Assembly: GCA_031271245.1 (NCBI GenBank) | Contig: JAISWC010000097.1 | Coordinates: 1-5,172, forward strand | Reading direction: 5' to 3' | DNA length: 5,172 bases | Origin: Tannerella sp. | Lineage (GTDB): Bacteria > Bacteroidota > Bacteroidia > Bacteroidales > Tannerellaceae | Shown here: positions 1 to 5,172 of the stretch, piece by piece | Layout of the letters: every line of letters starts with the position of its first letter | Numbering within the stretch: position 1 is the first letter of the stretch | Position numbers and translations under genes: made by a program | Notes under the pieces: generated by a model | The model's input: only the letters and a program-made list of their open reading frames with translations | Database searches by the model: none | What the model was told of the DNA's origin: nothing

Positions 1-132
1 GAACGGATAGACCCTTCGCGCCTGTACGGTTTTATGACCGCTCCGTGGAGGCCGACATTGACGGCATGTGCCGACAAGCATAAAGAAGCCATCCGTCAGA
101 TAGGCAGAGCCATTAAAAACAATATAAGATGA
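1..132 (+). CDS. C-terminal tail of an upstream protein (5'-partial)
   Basis: Frame 1 is open from the window edge and gives 43 residues before a TGA at 130-132. The tail contains the segment LYGFMTAPWRPTL, followed by a charged helix (DKHKEAIRQIGRAIKN). An aromatic/proline segment followed by a closing amphipathic helix resembles the last strand and helix of a TIM-barrel protein, such as a secreted glycoside-hydrolase-like enzyme, but too little is present to name a family. The G/C-rich wobble positions in the first part support real coding. Its stop overlaps the next start in an ATGA arrangement, which implies translational coupling with the small ORF and membership in the same transcript as the downstream oxidoreductase gene. 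The function is not assigned. Confidence 0.7.
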   Translation, partial: ERIDPSRLYGFMTAPWRPTLTACADKHKEAIRQIGRAIKNNIR

Positions 133-314
133 AAACAAGCGGATCTATTTTGATAAGTTGTCTGCTGCCGTTACTCACCGGACAGGAACTGTCCGGACAA
201 CAAAGCGGCCGTATTGAGCCGGCGTCTGCGACCGCACAGCAACCCCCGGTCAATCCTCCGGAACAGGATCTGCTGTTGATTGGAGCCGTCCGGTGTAAAC
301 AGGAGAAGCCTTAG
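129..314 (+). CDS. Small signal-peptide-bearing hypothetical protein
   Basis: This is a 61-codon ORF whose ATG overlaps the preceding TGA (ATGA), a classic coupled start. The N-terminus is a short MK n-region followed by a hydrophobic stretch (SILISCLLPLLTG, residues 6-18), so it may be a Sec signal peptide. The rest is short, low in complexity and rich in Q, P, A and E (residues 20-47), with no recognisable domain. Codon use is G/C-rich, like the genes around it. It could be a genuine small secreted protein or the surviving 5' end of a longer secreted protein that has decayed. It ends in TAG and, unusually, stays in the same frame as the oxidoreductase gene at 354 with no other stop between them. 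A perfect 8-bp hairpin lies inside it at 178-196. I do not recognise a family, and the function is unknown. Confidence 0.45.
   Translation: MKTSGSILISCLLPLLTGQELSGQQSGRIEPASATAQQPPVNPPEQDLLLIGAVRCKQEKP
178..196 (+). repeat. Perfect inverted repeat, 8-bp stem with 3-nt loop
   Basis: CCGGACAG and CTGTCCGG are exact reverse complements separated by GAA. The stem is G/C-rich and starts about 50 nt after the ATG of the small ORF. No T-run follows, so it is not an ordinary intrinsic terminator. It could be an RNA hairpin within the transcript, a protein-binding palindrome or chance. Confidence 0.6.
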
Positions 315-353
315 TTAAATAATCATCAAATAAATCAGAATAAAATAAATACA
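315..353 (+). promoter_or_regulatory. A/T-rich leader before the oxidoreductase start
   Basis: This 39-base spacer is almost entirely A and T and lacks a Shine-Dalgarno-like GGAGG. A-rich, unstructured leaders of this kind are typical of translation initiation in Bacteroidota, which supports the ATG at 354. I found no match to the Bacteroides promoter pattern (TTTG at -33, TAnnTTTG at -7), so the gene is probably transcribed from further upstream. Confidence 0.4.
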
Positions 354-1730
354 ATGAATCGTAGAATTTTTATAAAAAACACAATGACTGTTGCGGCAGG
401 GGCGTTTGTTGTTCCGATAATTATCCCTTCGCACGTGTTGGGTAAGACGCCGCCAAGCGACAAAATCAATATCGGACAGATAGGATGCGGGCGTATAGCC
501 ATGGATCTCGACTTGCCCGAAGTAATGAAATTCGATTCGGCAAGAGTAATCGCATGTTGCGACCTCGACAGCAACCGGCTGAAAGACGGCAAAGCGAAAA
601 TAGACTCTTTTTACGAAAAGAAAACAGGAAAGAAAGACTATGTCAATGCACGTATGTATGACAACTACCGCGACTTGCTGGCAAGCACAGACATTGACGC
701 GGTTGTTATCAGCACACCCGACCACTGGCATGCACAGCCTGCTATCGAAGCGGCCATAGCGGGGAAGGATATCATGCTTCAGAAACCTTTTTCCCTGACA
801 GTCGCCGAAGGGCGGTTCGTGTGCGATGTAATAAAGAAAAAAGGGCGGATACTGCAAGTCTGCACTCAGCTTCGTGCCTCGTCGCAGTTCCGTATTGCCG
901 CCGAATTAGTGCGCAATGGACGTATCGGCAAACTTCATACCGTACGGATAGGTCAAACCGGTGACCCTTCCGGTCCCGAGGCCGCCGAGATGCCTGTTCC
1001 CTCCAATCTTAACTACGACATGTGGCTGGGTTCCACTCCCAAAGTCTATTATACTGAGATACGGGTACACCCGCAAAACGATTACAGCCGTCCCGGATGG
1101 CTGCGCTGCCACCAGTTTGGCGCCGGGGCTATCACCGGTAATATCGTGCACTATCTCGATCTGGCTTCATGGGGTATGGATACCGAATACACAGGCCCTG
1201 TATCTGTTGAGGCTACCGGCGAATATCCCAAGTCGGGCCTTTGGGATGTACATGGCGATTTCATGGTAAAAGCCGAATATGCCAACGGTATTACCTGTTA
1301 TGCCGACTCTCATTATCCGGCAATGGTACGCTATGAAGGCACGGAAGGCTGGGTAGAGGCCGGCCCCGGCGCATTGAGGGTGACGGCGAGCGACCCCGCG
1401 CCTCTCACTAAAAATCCCCAAATCATCAATGCCGGCGATCCGAAAATCCTTACATCTGAAATCAAAGAGAATGAAATACATCTCTATAAGATTGACGACC
1501 AGCATGGTAACTGGCTCGAATGTATCCGGACACGGCAACTGCCCATTTCGACAGCCGAAATAGGACACCGCGCCACTACCGCATGTCTGATAAGTGATAT
1601 AGCCATGAGATTGGGAAGAAAACTCTATTGGGACGCCGAAAAAGAACGGTTCAAAGGAGATAAAGAGGCCAATGCCATGCTCTCCCGTCCTCAAAGGAAA
1701 CCTTACGGAACGGATTATATAAAATTTTAA
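354..1730 (+). CDS. Tat-exported Gfo/Idh/MocA-family oxidoreductase
   Basis: This is a 458-residue NAD(P)-dependent oxidoreductase of the Gfo/Idh/MocA type, a family that oxidises, reduces or epimerises sugars; some secreted relatives (GH109) cleave glycosides through a transient NAD redox step. Residues 3-9 (RRIFIK) followed by a hydrophobic stretch to about residue 24 form a twin-arginine signal, fitting export of a folded, NAD-loaded enzyme. The Rossmann fold starts at residue 38, with the glycine motif IGCGRIA (43-49) and an acidic residue, D70, at the end of the second strand, which usually contacts the adenosine ribose. DHWHA (123-127) and QKP (143-145, the family EKP with Q for E and the catalytic-type K144) follow. 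The C-terminal alpha/beta domain carries GAITGNIVHYLD (258-269) with H266. The usual Asp of the DxGxHxxD motif is G262. Length is normal for secreted members. The stop lies only 4 bp before the ceramidase-like gene, so the two are co-transcribed. The family is certain; the substrate and GH109-type activity are not established. Confidence 0.93.
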   Translation: MNRRIFIKNTMTVAAGAFVVPIIIPSHVLGKTPPSDKINIGQIGCGRIAMDLDLPEVMKFDSARVIACCDLDSNRLKDGKAKIDSFYEKKTGKKDYVNARMYDNYRDLLASTDIDAVVISTPDHWHAQPAIEAAIAGKDIMLQKPFSLTVAEGRFVCDVIKKKGRILQVCTQLRASSQFRIAAELVRNGRIGKLHTVRIGQTGDPSGPEAAEMPVPSNLNYDMWLGSTPKVYYTEIRVHPQNDYSRPGWLRCHQFGAGAITGNIVHYLDLASWGMDTEYTGPVSVEATGEYPKSGLWDVHGDFMVKAEYANGITCYADSHYPAMVRYEGTEGWVEAGPGALRVTASDPAPLTKNPQIINAGDPKILTSEIKENEIHLYKIDDQHGNWLECIRTRQLPISTAEIGHRATTACLISDIAMRLGRKLYWDAEKERFKGDKEANAMLSRPQRKPYGTDYIKF

Positions 1731-1734
1731 CACA

Positions 1735-3168
1735 ATGAAAACAGTCAAGAACAATATCAGCCGCCGACGTTTTATCGGCGCTTTCTCGGCGGCCTCCGCG
1801 GTGGCGGCCGTATCCGGTCATACACCTGCTTACGGCGAAACGGCGGCAGTCCGGAATCCGGCTGCTCCTTCCGCCGTCCGGTCAGAGGGAGAACCGTTGC
1901 AGATAGCCACCTTCGACGTAGACGCCACCCCTCCGGTCGGTAGCCAACTTGTCTACGGACGGATGCTTAATTCGTGGGACCTGAGTCTGCGGGCCAGGGG
2001 GATTGTCCTGTCCGGCGCCGGCAAGCCGGTCGTTTTGTGTGCGATCGACTGGATTGGCATTGCCAACGAAAGCCAGGACGTTTTCAAAAATGCCCTGGCC
2101 GTTGCCGCCGGAACAGAACCGGAGAGGGTCGCTGTCCATACCTTGCATCAGCACGACGCTCCGATCTGCGACTTCTCGGCCGAGAAGGTGATGCAGGAGC
2201 TGGGTATCGAACCGCACTGTTTTGAAAGCTATTTTGCACGGATTTTCCTGGAAAAACTGGCCCGGGCGGTGCGGGAATCCCTCCAGCGGCTACAACCGGT
2301 GACGCACATCGGCACGGGACATGCCCCGGTCTATCAGGTCGCTTCCAACCGCCGGATTATAAAAGACGGACAGGTCGGAGAGATGAGAAGTACGGCCTGT
2401 AAGAATCCGGCCCTTCGCGCCGAACCGGAAGGACTGGTCGACCCCGACGTCACCCTGCTCAGTTTTTGGAATGAGCAGGCGCCGGTTGCGGTGCTGACCT
2501 TCTATGCGACCCATCCTCAAAGTTACTACCTGACAGGCATTGCCAATCCCGACTTCCCCGGCCTTGCGCGGAGTTTCCGGCAACTGGCCGTCCCGGACGC
2601 CCTGCACGTTCATTTCACCGGCGCGGGAGGCAATATCGGCGCCGGGAAATACAACGACGGATCGCACGAAAACCGGCTGATTCTGGCGCAACGGCTGGCC
2701 GACGGCATGGAACGCGCCTGGAACGCACGCACCCTGTTTCCGGTCAGTGCATCGGATGTGGCATGGGATACCGTACCGGTGAACCTGCCTGTTTCCGAAA
2801 CACATATCCGGGACGTGGAAAAACAGTTCAAGTCGCCCACCGGTCCCTTTTTTTATGCCAATAACGTAAGTTCGGTAGTCTGGGCAAAAAGGCAGTCGGC
2901 CGGAAAACTGATTAACATTGCCCGCCTGCGCGTCGGGAAGGCCTGCGTGCTGTTCATGCCCGGCGAACTGTTTGTCGAATACCAGTTGGCCGCCAAGGCA
3001 ATGCGGCCGGACATGGCCGTATCCATGGCGGCGTACGGCGATTACGGCCCGTTCTATATCGGAACAAGTGAGGCTTATCGGCAGGGCGGGTACGAAATCA
3101 AGTCCAGTCCCGTCACGCCGGAGGTGGAAGAAGTATTGACGGACGCTGTCCGGAAACTGTTGAAATAA
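1735..3168 (+). CDS. Tat-exported neutral/alkaline ceramidase-like metallohydrolase
   Basis: This 477-residue protein resembles the N-terminal catalytic domain of neutral/alkaline non-lysosomal ceramidase, a Zn amidase that hydrolyses the N-acyl bond of ceramide. A twin-arginine signal (RRRFIGAF, residues 10-17, then an Ala/Ser/Val-rich stretch) predicts export. The mature part opens with FDVDATPPVG (60-69), the usual first strand of the family. The Zn-site pattern is recognisable: HQHDAP (138-143) matches the family THTHSGP segment, H260 in ATHPQSYY is a candidate second ligand, PGE ends at E411 in MPGELFVEY, and YIGTSEAY (441-448) matches the tyrosine-bearing YVTT-type motif. GAGGNIGAG (296-304) matches the glycine-rich active-site loop. 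The C-terminal immunoglobulin-like domain of true ceramidases (about 650 residues in all) is absent, so the natural substrate may not be ceramide. The gene is visibly more G/C-rich than the first half of the oxidoreductase gene before it. The start is fixed by the 4-bp gap and the Tat motif. Ligand assignments are by motif alignment from memory. Confidence 0.8.
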   Translation: MKTVKNNISRRRFIGAFSAASAVAAVSGHTPAYGETAAVRNPAAPSAVRSEGEPLQIATFDVDATPPVGSQLVYGRMLNSWDLSLRARGIVLSGAGKPVVLCAIDWIGIANESQDVFKNALAVAAGTEPERVAVHTLHQHDAPICDFSAEKVMQELGIEPHCFESYFARIFLEKLARAVRESLQRLQPVTHIGTGHAPVYQVASNRRIIKDGQVGEMRSTACKNPALRAEPEGLVDPDVTLLSFWNEQAPVAVLTFYATHPQSYYLTGIANPDFPGLARSFRQLAVPDALHVHFTGAGGNIGAGKYNDGSHENRLILAQRLADGMERAWNARTLFPVSASDVAWDTVPVNLPVSETHIRDVEKQFKSPTGPFFYANNVSSVVWAKRQSAGKLINIARLRVGKACVLFMPGELFVEYQLAAKAMRPDMAVSMAAYGDYGPFYIGTSEAYRQGGYEIKSSPVTPEVEEVLTDAVRKLLK

Positions 3169-3200
3169 TAATATATATCTTAAACATCCAAAGAAACATT
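3169..3200 (+). promoter_or_regulatory. A/T-rich intergenic leader before the 557-residue gene
   Basis: These 32 bases are nearly all A and T, with AAAGAAA about 5 nt before the ATG at 3201 as the only purine-rich, ribosome-binding-like element. There is no terminator hairpin and no Bacteroides-type promoter motif, so read-through from the ceramidase-like gene is the likely source of transcription. Confidence 0.35.
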
Positions 3201-4874
3201 ATGAGTAATACAATTCAATTTTTTAATTTGCAGGCATCGTTGATTTTTTGCCTTTGTACGGCCTGCACAATGCCGCCTGTATTCGATCAGGAAGTGGTTG
3301 ACCGGGCTGTTGAGAATGGCAAACAGGCGAATGAAGGCTATGAGCGCAGTCTGAAGTTTGTGGAAGGATGGCTCACTACGGCCGACAGTATCAGCGGGCT
3401 GTTGCCCAACTTAGTCTCGGACATGTTCAATAACAGCGAAGGCACAGGACGGTGGGAACCGCATAATACGGCAGCCGACAACTATCCGTTTATGGTGCTG
3501 ACCGCTTATCTGTTAGACAAACCGCTGTACGACGGCAGAATGAAGGAAATCCTTCAAGCCGAGAAGAAACTGACCTCGCGGGTAAAGTCGTTGCCCGACA
3601 TCTACTCGTTTTCGAAACGAGGCTTTCGGTACGACGAACTGAACATGGGACAGGTCGTTTTCGGGACTTCGGAATATATCAAAGACGGCTTGATTCCGCT
3701 CAATGAATATCTTGGGAAATCGCCGTGGCAGGAACGGATGTTTGAAATGCTTGACGACCTGGAAGAATACATCAAAGACCCCGCCGATGTGGAAAAACTG
3801 TATGGCAGACCCGACGCCAAGACGTCCGAAATCGCGCATTACCGCGCCTTGATTGAGGAAGTAAACGGCGACATGCTGCAAACCTTGTCGCGCGTTTACC
3901 GGATAACCGGCGATAAAAAATATTTAGATTGGGCTGTGCGGATCGGCGACTACTATTTGCTCGGCAAGCGGGACCTCTCGCAGGTGGAATACTTGCGGCT
4001 GCGCGACCACGGCTGCGAGGTCATTGGCGGGCTGAGCGAGCTTTATGTCACGCTTCATTACGCCGACTCCGAAAAGAAGCGTCAATACAGCGAGGCTTTC
4101 TACCGGCTGTTAGACCGCGTGCTCGAAACGGGCAGAAACGAAGACGGGATTTTCTACAACGCCATCAATCCGGGAACCGGCAAAGTGGTTGATTCGGGCC
4201 TTGTCGACAACTGGGGATATATCTTCGACGCTTATTATTCGGTTTATTTGGTTGACAATAAGGAAGAGTACCGGCAAGCCGTGTTGAAAGGGGTTGGGAA
4301 ACTTTACGAGAAATACCGCAACTACCCCTGGGAAGGCAAAAGCCACGACGGTTATGCCGACGCGCTTGAAAGCGGCATAACCATCTATAACCGCGAGCCG
4401 GTGGCAGCGTTGAAAAGCTGGATTGACAGCGAGATGAAAGTGATGTTTGCCATGCAACGCCCGGACGGAATCATAGGCGGCTGGCACGGCGACGGTAATT
4501 TCGCACGCACAGCCATCATGTACAGCCTGTGGAAATCGCAGGGCGCAACCGTACAGCCCTGGCGGAGCGACGTGATGCTCGGCGCAGAGCGGTCGGGCGA
4601 CGAAATCTATTTCACGCTGACTGCCGGAAACGGCTGGGAAGGAAAACTCCTGTTCGACGCCCCGCGCCACAAAACTATCCTGCATCTGCCGATAGACTAT
4701 CCGCGTATCAATCAGTTTCCGGAGTGGTTCACAGCGTCGGAAAACGAAACCTACCGCGTTGTTTCCTCGCAGCAGGGACTTTCCGGCAGCTATTCCGGAG
4801 CGCAGTTGCAGGCAGGGATACCGGTAAAAATAGAAGCAGGAGGAAAAATAGTTTTATCTTTAGGGCGCCTCTAA
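3201..4874 (+). CDS. Exported alpha-alpha barrel-like protein of unrecognised family
   Basis: This is a 557-residue protein. Residues 1-22 form a hydrophobic leader ending CTAC, possibly a lipoprotein signal with C22 as the lipid-bearing cysteine; the n-region has no Lys or Arg and the -3 residue is Cys, so this is a weak lipobox. Residues 30-455 are mostly amphipathic helices with repeated aromatic/acidic loops, as in (alpha/alpha)6 barrels of glycoside hydrolases and polysaccharide lyases. Likely functional clusters are RWEPHNTAADNYPF (84-97), RDHGCEVIGG (268-277), DNWGYIFDAYY (336-346), HDGYADALES (382-391) and GGWHGDGNFAR (426-436), all rich in His, Asp, Glu, Trp and Arg. Residues about 462-557 look like a small beta domain that would close the barrel. 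The mode of action, hydrolase or lyase, cannot be told. It is the last gene of the operon, and a truncated transposase abuts its 3' end. I do not recognise a named family; the fold is an inference from the helix pattern. Confidence 0.85.
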   Translation: MSNTIQFFNLQASLIFCLCTACTMPPVFDQEVVDRAVENGKQANEGYERSLKFVEGWLTTADSISGLLPNLVSDMFNNSEGTGRWEPHNTAADNYPFMVLTAYLLDKPLYDGRMKEILQAEKKLTSRVKSLPDIYSFSKRGFRYDELNMGQVVFGTSEYIKDGLIPLNEYLGKSPWQERMFEMLDDLEEYIKDPADVEKLYGRPDAKTSEIAHYRALIEEVNGDMLQTLSRVYRITGDKKYLDWAVRIGDYYLLGKRDLSQVEYLRLRDHGCEVIGGLSELYVTLHYADSEKKRQYSEAFYRLLDRVLETGRNEDGIFYNAINPGTGKVVDSGLVDNWGYIFDAYYSVYLVDNKEEYRQAVLKGVGKLYEKYRNYPWEGKSHDGYADALESGITIYNREPVAALKSWIDSEMKVMFAMQRPDGIIGGWHGDGNFARTAIMYSLWKSQGATVQPWRSDVMLGAERSGDEIYFTLTAGNGWEGKLLFDAPRHKTILHLPIDYPRINQFPEWFTASENETYRVVSSQQGLSGSYSGAQLQAGIPVKIEAGGKIVLSLGRL

Positions 4875-4875
4875 A
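4859..4875 (+). terminator. Possible intrinsic terminator overlapping the stop codon
   Basis: TTTAGGG and CTCTAAA pair as a 7-bp stem (one G-T wobble) around the loop CGC. The stop codon TAA (4872-4874) lies in the 3' arm. T-rich sequence follows from about 4879 (CTCTTTATTTTTC). The stem is short and A/T-rich at its base, and the T-run does not follow it directly, so this is a weak candidate for the end of the operon transcript. Confidence 0.3.
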
Positions 4876-4881
4876 AACTCT

Positions 4882-5172
4882 TTATTTTTCTCCCATTTTT
4901 TTCAGGATATTTTTTTGAAAACTTTATAACAAAATACCCCCAAATCCGTTATCTGCTTCCTGAAATGCCATGCTGTACGGCTGTCGGGTATATCATCTGC
5001 TATTGTCAAATTTAAAAAACGCATGAAACTTAATCGATCATTTATCTGAAATTCAACTTGATCGTCTGACAGATTGTAATAACGTTGCAGGATTAAAATC
5101 TTAAACATCAGAACATAATCGTATGGCGGACGACCTCCGCCGCCTTTTGATAATTTGCTCAATCTCTTTTCG
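4882..5172 (-). mobile_element. Truncated IS5-family insertion sequence remnant
   Basis: The minus-strand transposase fragment defines an IS fragment that runs out of the window at its 5' side. Transposase-like coding can be followed in two frames down to about 4882, only 8 bases from the stop codon of the neighbouring gene. The catalytic part and that end of the element are missing, and no terminal inverted repeat or target duplication is visible on this side. Confidence 0.6.
4902..5172 (-). pseudogene. IS5-family transposase, N-terminal fragment
   Basis: The minus-strand frame is open from the right edge to a TGA at 4902-4904, about 89 residues. It carries the DUF772-type N-terminal domain of IS5-family transposases: GRPPYDYVLMFKILILQRYY, then LSDDQVEFQINDRLSFMRFL, then DIPDSRTAWHFRKQI. 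A complete family member continues for some 200 more residues with the DDE catalytic domain, which is absent here because the 557-residue gene occupies that space. Near the break the frame reads KVFKKIS and stops. Shifting by one base at the A7 run (4910-4916) gives QKNILKKMGEK and a TAA at 4882-4884, which resembles the normal continuation, so a frameshift is likely in addition to the truncation. The true start lies beyond the window; the TTG at 5162 is probably internal. The fragment cannot encode a working transposase. Confidence 0.82.

Noticed and set aside
315..857. 180-codon minus-strand ORF opposite the oxidoreductase gene
   Set aside because: It lies antisense to a certain family member, is rich in Cys, Phe and Tyr, and has no domain pattern. 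It is a shadow of the plus-strand codon bias.
354..1730. Naming the Gfo/Idh protein as a GH109 alpha-N-acetylgalactosaminidase
   Set aside because: Many secreted Gfo/Idh proteins carry that label without support. The visible motifs prove the family but not this activity.
1167..1754. 195-codon minus-strand ORF
   Set aside because: It is antisense to the C-terminal half of the Gfo/Idh gene, with no recognisable motif and an implausible composition.
4110..4685. 191-codon minus-strand ORF
   Set aside because: It is antisense to a well-supported plus-strand gene, with no domain features.
4896..4916. Programmed ribosomal frameshift at the A7 runs in the transposase
   Set aside because: A7 runs are used for frameshifting in some IS elements, but here both frames stop within about 30 bases and the catalytic domain is missing, so a decay mutation is simpler.
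4529..4918. 129-codon plus-strand ORF overlapping the end of the barrel gene
   Set aside because: Its Arg-rich translation is typical of an out-of-frame reading of a G/C-rich gene, and it runs into the IS remnant.
1..5172. CRISPR arrays, tRNA or rRNA genes, riboswitches
   Set aside because: No regularly spaced direct repeats and no tRNA- or rRNA-like sequence were seen, and almost the whole window is coding.

Overview
The window looks like a piece of a Bacteroidota (probably Bacteroidales) chromosome. The reasons are: starts preceded by A/T-rich leaders rather than strong Shine-Dalgarno sequences, two Tat-exported catabolic-type enzymes in a row, and an IS5-type transposase end of a kind common in Bacteroidales. 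This assignment is an inference from style, not from a marker gene.

Layout, left to right. Positions 1-132 hold the C-terminal tail of a gene that begins outside the window. Its stop overlaps (ATGA) the start of a small signal-peptide-like ORF at 129-314. After 39 A/T-rich bases come three co-directional full-length genes with short gaps (4 bp, then 32 bp): a Tat-exported Gfo/Idh/MocA-family NAD(P)-dependent oxidoreductase (354-1730), a Tat-exported protein with the neutral/alkaline ceramidase metallo-amidase core (1735-3168), and a 557-residue exported protein of unrecognised family, probably an alpha-alpha barrel followed by a small beta domain (3201-4874). A weak terminator-like hairpin lies on the stop codon of the last gene. 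The right end (about 4882-5172, minus strand) is the N-terminal part of an IS5-family transposase without its catalytic domain, so it is an IS remnant abutting the operon.

The plus-strand genes very probably form one operon. All three complete genes have export signals, and the Tat signals suit folded, cofactor- or metal-bearing enzymes. The simplest reading is extracytoplasmic breakdown of a glycoconjugate: one enzyme acting by redox chemistry on a sugar, one hydrolysing an amide or related bond with a Zn centre, and one barrel enzyme acting on a glycan. The substrate cannot be read from the sequence. No SusC/SusD pair, sulfatase, regulator, RNA gene or CRISPR array is visible. The most interesting item is the combination of a short ceramidase-core protein with a secreted Gfo/Idh enzyme and an unassigned barrel protein.
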